Part shown: positions 6,713 through 13,228 of the stretch, piece after piece
How positions within the stretch are numbered: the first letter of the stretch is position 1
Layout: each line of letters starts with the position of its first letter
NCBI GenBank assembly: GCA_934486825.1
Contig: CAKSQF010000029.1
Span: 1-18,633, forward strand
Reading direction: 5' to 3'
Origin: an uncultured Eubacteriales bacterium
GTDB lineage: Bacteria > Bacillota > Clostridia > Oscillospirales > CAG-272
Length of the DNA stretch: 18,633 bases
Position numbers and translations under genes: made by a program
Notes under the pieces: model-generated
Told to the model about the DNA's origin: nothing
Databases searched by the model: none
The model's input: only the letters and a program-made list of their open reading frames with translations

Positions 6713-6762
6713 TTCCCGATCGGAACGCCGAGCTGTGCTTTTCGACCGATAATCCCACAATC

Positions 6763-6957
6763 TGTGGAAAAGTGTGTGGACAACTGTTGAAAAGTGTGCA
6801 AAACTTCGGGAAAGCCGAAAAAAATCCCGAAAAACGAGTGTTATAAATGAAATCCCGACGAAGCGCTGTGCTTCGTCGGGATTTTTGTGTAAATATTGTC
6901 GCGGTCAGTCGCAGACGAATATCCACAGGATTGTGGATCCCACAGAAGTGTGGATTG
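6763..6957. promoter_or_regulatory. Cluster of DnaA-box-like sites in the serS/cysS gap
   Basis: Relative to TTATCCACA, one-mismatch words occur at 6763-6771 (TGTGGAAAA), 6775-6783 (TGTGGACAA) and 6919-6927 (ATATCCACA). Two-mismatch words occur at 6785-6793, 6932-6940 and 6949-6957. The first three are spaced 10-12 bases apart on one strand. The others form TCCACA/TGTGGA dyads. No site is a perfect box. The 332-base gap 6713-7044 has no gene. A DnaA-binding or origin-like role is an inference from these words and from the parAB context. Confidence 0.45.
6850..6886 (+). terminator. Terminator between convergent serS and cysS
   Basis: A perfect 15-bp stem (AAATCCCGACGAAGC at 6850-6864 with its complement at 6870-6884) around a 5-base loop is followed by a T-run on the plus strand. 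It should stop serS transcripts strongly. On the minus strand it is followed by a shorter T-rich stretch, so it may also serve the cysE-cysS operon. Confidence 0.9.
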
Positions 6958-7044
6958 TCGCACAAAAGGTCGCAACCACCCGGTTCGGTGTGAATCGTGT
7001 CGCGCGGATTTGTACCGAACCGTCCGGAAGTCGGTCGGTGACTG

Positions 7045-8445
7045 TCAGTTCTTTTTCCACCTCGTACCGTTCTTTGTATCCTGAAGAGTAATGCCCATTG
7101 CCGACAGCTCCGCTCTGATCTCGTCGGCGCGTGCAAAATTCTTTGCCGCCTTAGCCTCGGCACGCTCCGCAATCAGCGCTTCGACCTTGTCGGCAAGCTC
7201 ACGATCGGCGGCAGTCTCGCCTATGAAGCCGAGCAGATTGCCGAGCTCAAGGAAAATATCCCCCGCCTTCTTTGCCGCCTGTTTTGTCGGCGAAGTCGCA
7301 AGATAAGAGTTCAGCTCGCGCACGATCTCAAACAGCTCCGATACCGCATCCGCCGTGTTGAAATCGTCGTCCATACGGTCGATGAAGTTCTGTCTGTGCG
7401 CCTCCAGCGAGCCGATGACCTCTGCCGGAAGATCGTCCGACCCATCGGGCGCGTCCTTGAGATAAAAGGCAAGACTGTCCGCGCAGTTCTGTATGCGTTC
7501 GATCGAATTTTTTGCCGCCTCAATGACCTCTGTGCTGTAATTGATCGGCTTTCTGTAATGGCTTGACAGCAGGAAGAATCTGATCGCGGGATAGCCGTAG
7601 ACGGCGGCGACATCGCGTACCGTGAAGAAATTGTTCAGCGATTTGGACATCTTCTGATTGTCCACATTTATAAATCCGTTATGCATCCAGTAGTTCGAGA
7701 ACACACAGCCGTTTGCCGCCTCCGACTGTGCGATTTCGTTTTCGTGATGCGGGAAGGTCAGATCGACTCCGCCGCAGTGCAGATCGATGGTTTTGCCGAG
7801 ATATCTGCCGACCATCGCCGAGCACTCAATGTGCCAGCCGGGTCTGCCCATGCCCCACGGCGACTGCCATGCCGGTTCACCCGGCTTTGCCGCTTTCCAG
7901 AGCGCAAAATCAAGCGGGTCTTCCTTTATCTCGCCGACCGCGATGCGTGCGCCCGATTCAAGGTCTTCGATCGGCATATGCGAAAGACAGCCGTATTTTG
8001 CGAACGATCTCGTTCTGAAATAGACGTCTCCGCTCCCGGTCGCGTAGGCGTGACCGCTCTTCACAAGCTTTGACACCAGCCCGATGATCTGTCCGATGTT
8101 CTCGGTCGCGCGCGGGTGAATGTCGGCGGGGTGAATCCCAAGTCCTTTTGCGTCGGTGAAGTATTCGGCGATGTAACGGTCGGCAATGTCGGCGACCGTT
8201 ACACCCTCCTCGTTTGCTTTCTTTATCATTTTGTCATCGACATCGGTGAAGTTCTGTACAAATGTAACATCATATCCGCGATATTCAAGATAACGGCGGA
8301 ACATATCAAACACGACAAAGCATCTTGCGTTTCCGATGTGGAAAAAGTTGTAGACGGTCGGACCGCAGGCATACATCTTCACCTTGCCCGGCTCAATTGT
8401 TGTAAATTCCTCTTTTTTTCTGGTAAGATCATTGAATATCTGCAT
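7045..8445 (-). CDS. cysS: Cysteinyl-tRNA synthetase
   Basis: This class I synthetase charges tRNA-Cys. With the chosen start it has 466 residues, the usual length. The HIGH box is HIGN (36-39) within YACGPTVYNFFHIGNARC, and C27 is the first zinc ligand. The other zinc site is in WHIECSAM plus HHENE (HCGGVDLTFPHHENEIAQ). The KMSKS loop is intact (KMSKSLNNFF). The C-terminal anticodon-binding region ends TLQDTKNGTRWKKN. Family members begin at the position of MQIFNDLTRKKEEF, which sets the start at 8445. An ATG at 8457 is an alternative, one base after AAAGGAGA, and a TTG at 8478 is unlikely. The start overlaps the end of cysE by about 17 bases, so translation is coupled and both genes are read from the T-box-controlled promoter. 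Confidence 0.95.
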   Translation of the reverse strand: MQIFNDLTRKKEEFTTIEPGKVKMYACGPTVYNFFHIGNARCFVVFDMFRRYLEYRGYDVTFVQNFTDVDDKMIKKANEEGVTVADIADRYIAEYFTDAKGLGIHPADIHPRATENIGQIIGLVSKLVKSGHAYATGSGDVYFRTRSFAKYGCLSHMPIEDLESGARIAVGEIKEDPLDFALWKAAKPGEPAWQSPWGMGRPGWHIECSAMVGRYLGKTIDLHCGGVDLTFPHHENEIAQSEAANGCVFSNYWMHNGFINVDNQKMSKSLNNFFTVRDVAAVYGYPAIRFFLLSSHYRKPINYSTEVIEAAKNSIERIQNCADSLAFYLKDAPDGSDDLPAEVIGSLEAHRQNFIDRMDDDFNTADAVSELFEIVRELNSYLATSPTKQAAKKAGDIFLELGNLLGFIGETAADRELADKVEALIAERAEAKAAKNFARADEIRAELSAMGITLQDTKNGTRWKKN

Positions 8446-9154
8446 TTTTTTCGTCATTCTCCTTTGTTTTTTCTTCAAGCGCTCCGATTCTTGCGGACAG
8501 CTCGGATATTTCCTTTGCGACGGGGTCGGGGATGTTGAGCTGATCGAGGTCCTGCACGACCCGCTCGCCGCGCAGTCTTACTACCTTTGCGGGTATGCCG
8601 ACCGCGGTTGAATTTGACGGGATCTCGGAGAGCACGATCGCGCCCGCGGCGATCTTTGCGTTGTCGCCCACCTTTATCGGACCGAGCACCTTTGCACCCG
8701 CTCCGACCATGACATTGTTGCCGATCGTCGGATGGCGCTTGCCCGTGTGTTTGCCGGTTCCGCCGAGCGTGACGCCCTGATATATGGTGCAGTCGTCGCC
8801 GATGACCGCGGTTTCGCCGATCACGACTCCCGAGCCGTGGTCAATGAAAAGTCCCTTGCCGATGACGGCACCCGGGTGTATCTCTATCCCGGTGAGGAAT
8901 TTCATTCCCTGGCTGATCGCACGCGCCGACAGGACAAAGCCGTGCTCATGCAGGGCGTGGGTCAGCCGATGCGCGGTGACCGCGTGAAATCCCGAGTAAA
9001 GCGTAACCACCTCGACCGTACCGGTCGCGGCGGGGTCTCTTTCCTTGATCTGTTCGACGTCGTAGGCGATCTCCCCGATCGTCTTTTCGACGCTTTTCTT
9101 TGCCTTGCGGAGCCTTTTTACAAGCTCGTCGCCAAGTTCTGCTGCTTTTTTCAT
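8429..9154 (-). CDS. cysE: Serine O-acetyltransferase
   Basis: The enzyme makes O-acetylserine from serine and acetyl-CoA, the committed step of cysteine synthesis. The 241-residue protein has a short N-terminal helical domain and then left-handed beta-helix hexapeptide repeats (about 88-190). The family motifs are GIEIHPGAVIGKGLFIDHGSGVVIGETA (catalytic region around H106), GVTLGGTGKHTGKRHP and GAGAKVLGPI. The C-terminus carries an acidic/lysine-rich coiled tail (EEKTKENDEKNADIQ), longer than in the Bacillus enzyme. The start at 9154 (MKKAAEL) has AAGGA upstream. The longer frame to 9277 would run through the T-box and is rejected. It is the first gene of the cysE-cysS operon, coupling cysteine production to cysteinyl-tRNA charging. 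Confidence 0.95.
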   Translation of the reverse strand: MKKAAELGDELVKRLRKAKKSVEKTIGEIAYDVEQIKERDPAATGTVEVVTLYSGFHAVTAHRLTHALHEHGFVLSARAISQGMKFLTGIEIHPGAVIGKGLFIDHGSGVVIGETAVIGDDCTIYQGVTLGGTGKHTGKRHPTIGNNVMVGAGAKVLGPIKVGDNAKIAAGAIVLSEIPSNSTAVGIPAKVVRLRGERVVQDLDQLNIPDPVAKEISELSARIGALEEKTKENDEKNADIQ

Positions 9155-9203
9155 TTGTATATGAATCCTTTCGGTAAAAGTCCTTCCGACAAAAAAATCC
9201 GAT

Positions 9204-9440
9204 AAAAAAACGCCCTGCGGGAATAAATATCCCACAAAGGCGACTTTTTCGCGGTTCCACTTTGATTTGTAACTCATCTGCCCTTAACGCGGGAAACGGA
9301 CAAGGCTACCCCATACGGCTCGCTTTGTCGGCTCGCGGATGCACAGACCGTCCCGTTTTGCTCCGCTTCCAGCCATGGCGGCGCTCTCTGTGAAAACTTC
9401 CGACGGTTTCTTTCCGGTCGTTGCCTTTGATTATTTTGTT
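9204..9440 (-). promoter_or_regulatory. T-box riboswitch, tRNA-Cys specific, controlling cysE-cysS
   Basis: The minus strand carries the T-box hallmark AAGTGGAACCGCG (9262-9250). It is followed by a terminator whose arms (GCCTTTGTGGGA and TCCCGCAGGGC, 9242-9211) run into a T-run at 9210-9204. Stem I shows AGAGAG (9389-9384), a GCTGGAAGC-type distal region and a closing helix ACCGTC/GACGGT (9407-9402 with 9352-9347). The specifier candidate is TGC (9343-9341), a cysteine codon, followed by A. The bulge reads UGGA (9259-9256), which matches the U discriminator base of bacterial tRNA-Cys. Uncharged tRNA-Cys should stabilise the antiterminator and switch the operon on. Stem II/III details were not resolved by eye. 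Confidence 0.92.
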
Positions 9441-9602
9441 TTATGTCCGATCCGACCGTGTCCGCCTCTGTCGCCTCACGTCAGGCAAGCGGGCATCAAT
9501 CTGTCTTTCGGACCTTCCGCCCTGCACGGCACATGCGGGACGGTGCGTCTGCGGATATCGGGAAAGCCGTCCGGGATGTGTACAGACAATACAAACCCGC
9601 AT
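9441..9602 (-). CDS. Putative leader ORF with early cysteine codons ahead of the T-box
   Basis: The frame lies wholly between the mapped promoter (-10 at 9627-9622) and the T-box. It starts with an ATG at 9602 that has GGAGG (9611-9607) four bases upstream, right at the expected RNA 5' end. It encodes 53 residues beginning MRVCIVCTHPG, with Cys at positions 4, 7 and 24, then an Arg-rich tail, and stops just before Stem I. The location and the early UGU codons suggest a cis-acting leader peptide sensing Cys-tRNA, but the tail looks non-biological and the frame could be chance. I do not assign it a protein function. Confidence 0.35.
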   Translation of the reverse strand: MRVCIVCTHPGRLSRYPQTHRPACAVQGGRSERQIDARLPDVRRQRRTRSDRT

Positions 9603-9621
9603 CCGACCTCCGTCACTCTGC

Positions 9622-9650
9622 ATTATACACGATTTTTGCCGATTTGTAAA
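9622..9650 (-). promoter_or_regulatory. Promoter of the cysE-cysS operon
   Basis: Read on the minus strand, TTTACA (9650-9645), a 17-base spacer and a perfect TATAAT (9627-9622) form a strong sigma-A promoter. The expected RNA start is near 9615. This gives a leader of about 460 bases before the cysE start, of which roughly the last 285 (T-box plus spacer) follow the putative leader ORF. Confidence 0.8.
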
Positions 9651-9688
9651 CAGTTTTCTGAAAATATATAAAATTTCCGATCGGACGT

Positions 9689-10969
9689 TCATTCGCGGCT
9701 TCGGCGCGTGCCTATGGCGAGAACGCTGTCAAGCATTATTCTTGCGTCGTTTGTCCGCATATAGCCGTAGAGCGACTTGCGCAGATCGATCTTCGCTTCG
9801 TCGCAGGTTGCGGCGCAGAGCGCGGACATCACCTGCACCGAACGCTCGGAGATTGCCGCGTCCTTCGGAACGAGAAAGAGCCATTTTTCCTCTCTGTTGT
9901 CGTATACCGTCGGGTAGACCGCCTTTTCGTCGGCGGCTGCAAGCGGAATCGGGAGCAGTGACCATGCGTCGCAGGCCTCCGCAAGCTCTGCCGCCTCGTC
10001 GATTCTGCCGATATAGAAGAGTGACCCGCCCTCTTTGAAGGCTTCCTTTGCGTTTTCCGTAATCAGTTTTTCGCCGAGCCTTCCGGTGATGCCGTCAATA
10101 ATCGCAGCCGTTTCCTTGTCGGGCTTCAACAGGCTTCCGTCCTTCGCAAATATCTCGCTGTATGTCCTGCCGTATATCGACTGTATCAGATAGGGAAGCG
10201 GAATATCGGTTGCAAGCGAGCCTTTTTCGGCGAGCGAGACAAGGCTGTCAAGCTCCCATCTTCCGTTTTTGCAGAGCGAAAACAGATCGTCCGCTCCCGC
10301 CGACGCGGCGAGCTTTTTGTTGTAGTAGACGCAGAGGGTTGCCTCGGGATGGCAGAGCGCGTCACCATAGACCGCATAGCAGTCGTCCCCGTTGTAAAAA
10401 TCGGTGACCGAGCTGTCGAAATAGTATGCCGTGCGGTCGAAAAAAGCGGTCTTTGACAGATTCAGGACCAGCTTTTCGGAGATGAGAGTCTCCGCGAGCG
10501 ATGCGGGAACGACCAGCAGATCGGCGGTGTATGCGTAATTTTTGATATTTTCGGCAAGTGTGGGTACAAGCTTGTCGTAATCCAGCGTGAAGGGCGCGAT
10601 CTTAAGAGTATATTTGTCGGATACCGCCGAGATCCGCGCCGCCGCCGACGCATATGTCGTCATGTCCTCGGTCTGCCAGATCGGATTTTTTCCGATGCTG
10701 TCCGAGGTCACGGTTGCGATAAGGAAAATATCTCCCTCGCAGTCGGTATCGGCAAGCTGATCGAGCGCGGTTTTCGGGTCAAGACCCGCTGCAGGCGTGT
10801 AATAGGTCACCTCCGCAGAGCTGACCGGCACCTTTGTGACCGCGGCGGACGGCACCGACGTCGGGGCTGTGTCCCCCGATATCCGTATGTCTCTGACAAA
10901 GGCGGAGCAGGAGGTCAGCGCTGTCGTCAGTGCAAGAGCTGCCGAGACAGCCGAAAAAACTTTTTTCAC
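9689..10969 (-). CDS. Extracellular solute-binding-protein-like lipoprotein
   Basis: This 426-residue predicted lipoprotein starts at a GTG with AAAGGAGG nine bases upstream. An earlier in-frame start at 11008 would lie upstream of that site. The signal peptide VKKVFSAVSAALALTTALTSC has the lipobox LTSC with the lipidated cysteine at residue 21. A Thr/Ser/Pro/Val-rich linker follows. The body resembles ABC-transporter sugar-type (family 1) binding proteins of Clostridia: a DLLVVPASLAE region, then FYNGDDCYAVYGD, ATLCVYYNKKLAASAG and LCKNGRWELDSLVSLAEKG. It should sit on the outer face of the membrane and bind a solute. No permease or ATPase genes are adjacent, so its partner is unknown. It may be co-transcribed with the small lipoprotein gene 99 bases upstream. 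Confidence 0.75.
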   Translation of the reverse strand: MKKVFSAVSAALALTTALTSCSAFVRDIRISGDTAPTSVPSAAVTKVPVSSAEVTYYTPAAGLDPKTALDQLADTDCEGDIFLIATVTSDSIGKNPIWQTEDMTTYASAAARISAVSDKYTLKIAPFTLDYDKLVPTLAENIKNYAYTADLLVVPASLAETLISEKLVLNLSKTAFFDRTAYYFDSSVTDFYNGDDCYAVYGDALCHPEATLCVYYNKKLAASAGADDLFSLCKNGRWELDSLVSLAEKGSLATDIPLPYLIQSIYGRTYSEIFAKDGSLLKPDKETAAIIDGITGRLGEKLITENAKEAFKEGGSLFYIGRIDEAAELAEACDAWSLLPIPLAAADEKAVYPTVYDNREEKWLFLVPKDAAISERSVQVMSALCAATCDEAKIDLRKSLYGYMRTNDARIMLDSVLAIGTRRSRE

Positions 10970-11068
10970 TCCGATACTCCTCCTTTCATAATATGCAGTA
11001 TAAGGCACTGATTACAGTATAAATGCAAAATATGAACAAATCAAGCGGCAAAAATGAAAGAATCTCTC

Positions 11069-11494
11069 CTATTCTCCGCGTTCGGGAGTGAATATGCGCT
11101 CATTGCCCGACATGTCGGTCAGAATGAGCATCTTGCCGCCGTCAAGCAGGAAACGGTATTCCTCGCTTCTGCCGCCGACATCTATTCTGATGCGGTCGCC
11201 GTCGGTCGTGTAGCTCCCCGATTTTTCGGTTTTTTGTCCGGCGGGACTTTCGCGCGTGAAGAACACACAGCTTCCGATGCCGTCCTCGGGTTTTCCGAAA
11301 ACGTATCCGCAAAGCTCCTCGGGGCAGAACCAGCTTCCCTCGGGAGTCTGCGGTCTGTCCGGCTCTTTGCTTTCGGGAGTCAGTCCGGAGACGTCGCCGG
11401 GGGCGAATCCCCTTCTGCACGAGCAGAGGCAGAGCAGGGTACATATTGCAAGCACGACCGCCTGAGCACGGCGCGCAAAAGATCTTTTTTTCAT
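11069..11494 (-). CDS. Small lipoprotein, DUF5640/lipocalin-like C-terminal region
   Basis: This 141-residue protein has a basic N-terminus, a hydrophobic core and a lipobox-like LCSC with C26 as the probable lipidated residue. The -2 cysteine is unusual. A Pro/Glu-rich linker leads to a domain from about residue 54 with the rhythm SWFCPEELCGYVF, GSCVFFTRESPAG, SGSYTTDGDRIRIDVGG and EEYRFLLDGGKMLILT. This pattern of short beta strands around GxYxxDGDxIxI is seen in small lipocalin-like/DUF5640-type secreted proteins of Clostridia, and I infer a surface-exposed beta-barrel. The function is unknown. AAAGGAT lies about 12 bases before the ATG. It is the first gene after a strong promoter. Confidence 0.7.
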   Translation of the reverse strand: MKKRSFARRAQAVVLAICTLLCLCSCRRGFAPGDVSGLTPESKEPDRPQTPEGSWFCPEELCGYVFGKPEDGIGSCVFFTRESPAGQKTEKSGSYTTDGDRIRIDVGGRSEEYRFLLDGGKMLILTDMSGNERIFTPERGE

Positions 11495-11534
11495 AACGGA
11501 TGTTTATCCTTTCGGCTTTTTGTCACTATATACA

Positions 11535-11564
11535 ATTTTACATCAGAATACGGGTGTATGTCAA
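11535..11564 (-). promoter_or_regulatory. Promoter of the lipoprotein genes
   Basis: On the minus strand a perfect TTGACA (11564-11559) is followed after 18 bases by TAAAAT (11540-11535). It reads toward the small lipoprotein start at 11494 and lies back-to-back with the asnS promoter. Confidence 0.75.
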
Positions 11565-11634
11565 GCATTTTTCTCCCACGGGCGAAAATTTACGAAAAAA
11601 CTTGTTTTTTTTCAAAAAAATCAGAAAAAAAGAC

Positions 11635-11663
11635 TTGTATTTGAGGAAAAAACAATGTATAAT
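11635..11663 (+). promoter_or_regulatory. Promoter of asnS
   Basis: TTGTAT (11635-11640), a 17-base spacer and TATAAT (11658-11663) form a good promoter. The 50 bases upstream are made of A- and T-tracts (11594-11630), which may act as an UP-element. The leader of about 37 bases is too short for a T-box. The gap 11495-11706 is thus a divergent promoter region. Confidence 0.8.
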
Positions 11664-11706
11664 ATATGAATAATTCAGTGAGAGTACCGAAAGGAACACT
11701 TAAAAC

Positions 11707-13101
11707 ATGGAACGAACCGAAATCAGATCGATCATTGATGACCCCGCTGCATATGCGGGCAGAAAGATTACCGTCTGCGGATGGGCGAGAACGATAAGGG
11801 CGTCGAACGCCTTCGGATTCATTGAACTCAATGACGGTTCCTGCTTCAAAAATCTTCAGGTGGTTTTTGAGGATTCGAAAATAGATAATTACAAAACAAT
11901 AGCAAAACAGAATGTCGGTGCCGCTCTCTCGGTCGAGGGCGAGCTGGTGCTGACTCCGGACGCAAAACAGCCGTTTGAGCTGAAGGCGGACAGAGTTTGT
12001 GTCGAGGGTGCGTCCGCTCCCGATTATCCCATGCAGAAGAAGGGACAGTCGCTTGAATTTCTGCGCACAAAGCCTCATCTGCGTCCCCGCACCAATCTTT
12101 TCTCGGCGGTATTCCGCGTGCGTTCGGTCGCGGCACAGCTTCTTCACAAATTCTTCCACGACAACGGATTCGTATATGTCCACACCCCGCTGATAACCAC
12201 AAGTGACTGCGAGGGCGCGGGCGACATGTTCAAGGTCACAACGCTTGATCTTGAGAACGTCCCGAAAAACGAGGACGGAAGCGTCGATTATTCGAAGGAT
12301 TTCTTCTGCAAGGCGGCAAATCTGACCGTTTCGGGACAATTGAACGTTGAGTCGTTCGCAATGGCGTTCGGCAAGGTCTACACCTTCGGTCCGACCTTCA
12401 GAGCCGAGCGTTCGAACACACCCCGTCATGCTGCCGAATTCTGGATGCTTGAGCCGGAGATCGCCTTCGCCGATCTTGACGACGACATGAAGCTTGCCGA
12501 GGCAATGCTCAAATATGTCATATCCGGACTGCTTGACGAATGTCGTGACGAGCTTGAATTTTTCAATCTGCGTGTTGACAAGGGGCTTATCGCCCGCCTT
12601 GAATCGATAGTGAACTCCGATTTTGCGGTCTGCACCTACGAGCATGCGGTTGAACTGCTCAAAGAGAGCGGAGAAAAGTTTGAATACCCGATCGGCTGGG
12701 GAGAGGATCTCCAGACCGAACACGAAAGATACCTGACCGAGAAGGTTTACAAACGTCCTGTATTCGTGACCAACTGGCCGCGCGAAATAAAGGCGTTCTA
12801 TATGCGTCTGAACGACGACAACAAAACGGTCGCGGCAGTCGATTTGCTTGTGCCCGGCGTCGGCGAGCTGATCGGAGGCTCGCAGCGCGAGGAGCGTCCC
12901 GACTATCTGGATGCCGCGTTTGAGCGCTTCGGTCTTGACAAGGAGACCTACGGCTGGTATGCCGAGCTTCGCAGATACGGCGGAACGAAGCACGCGGGCT
13001 TCGGCCTCGGCTTCGAAAGACTTGTAATGTATGTCACCGGCATGTCGAACATACGCGACGTTGAGGCGTTCCCGAGAACGACGGGCAACGCCGAATTCTG
13101 A
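11707..13101 (+). CDS. asnS: Asparaginyl-tRNA synthetase
   Basis: This 464-residue class IIb synthetase charges tRNA-Asn. An N-terminal OB-fold anticodon-binding domain (about 1-115, with KITVCGWARTIRASNAFGFIELNDGS) precedes the catalytic core. Motif 2 is TFRAERSNTPRHAAEFWMLEPE, and motif 3 is HAGFGLGFERLVMYVTGMSNIRD followed by the terminal FPRTTG. The core wording (VHTPLITTSDCEGAGDMF) is that of AsnRS rather than AspRS. GAAAGGAA lies upstream of the ATG. It is followed by an aspartate aminotransferase gene, so aspartate supply and asparaginyl-tRNA formation are neighbours, possibly in one transcript. Confidence 0.95.
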   Translation: MERTEIRSIIDDPAAYAGRKITVCGWARTIRASNAFGFIELNDGSCFKNLQVVFEDSKIDNYKTIAKQNVGAALSVEGELVLTPDAKQPFELKADRVCVEGASAPDYPMQKKGQSLEFLRTKPHLRPRTNLFSAVFRVRSVAAQLLHKFFHDNGFVYVHTPLITTSDCEGAGDMFKVTTLDLENVPKNEDGSVDYSKDFFCKAANLTVSGQLNVESFAMAFGKVYTFGPTFRAERSNTPRHAAEFWMLEPEIAFADLDDDMKLAEAMLKYVISGLLDECRDELEFFNLRVDKGLIARLESIVNSDFAVCTYEHAVELLKESGEKFEYPIGWGEDLQTEHERYLTEKVYKRPVFVTNWPREIKAFYMRLNDDNKTVAAVDLLVPGVGELIGGSQREERPDYLDAAFERFGLDKETYGWYAELRRYGGTKHAGFGLGFERLVMYVTGMSNIRDVEAFPRTTGNAEF

Positions 13102-13172
13102 TAAAAACGATTCTCTTACCGATTTACCAATATATCCTTTAAACAAGCCTATATCTGTACGGAAAGGAGTAT

Positions 13173-13189
13173 GCGGACCGCAGGTCCGC
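13173..13189 (+). other. Small GC-rich hairpin in the asnS/aminotransferase gap
   Basis: GCGGACC-GCA-GGTCCGC forms a 7-bp perfect stem with a 3-base loop, 39 bases before the aminotransferase start. There is no T-run, so it is unlikely to terminate. It could mark an mRNA processing or stability element between the two genes. Confidence 0.4.
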
Positions 13190-13228
13190 CCGAACATCAA
13201 CCACCAAAGTCGAAAGGAATGAATTACT

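Noticed and set aside
5714..6760. 348-codon frame antisense to serS
   Set aside because: It is a shadow of the serS reading frame. serS carries all class II synthetase motifs on the other strand.
8446..8478. Longer cysS starting at a TTG
   Set aside because: The codon is TTG without a suitable ribosome binding site, and homologues start at the MQIFNDLT position.
9155..9277. N-terminal extension of cysE to an upstream in-frame start
   Set aside because: The extension is the T-box antiterminator and terminator read as protein. A good ribosome binding site supports the start at 9154.
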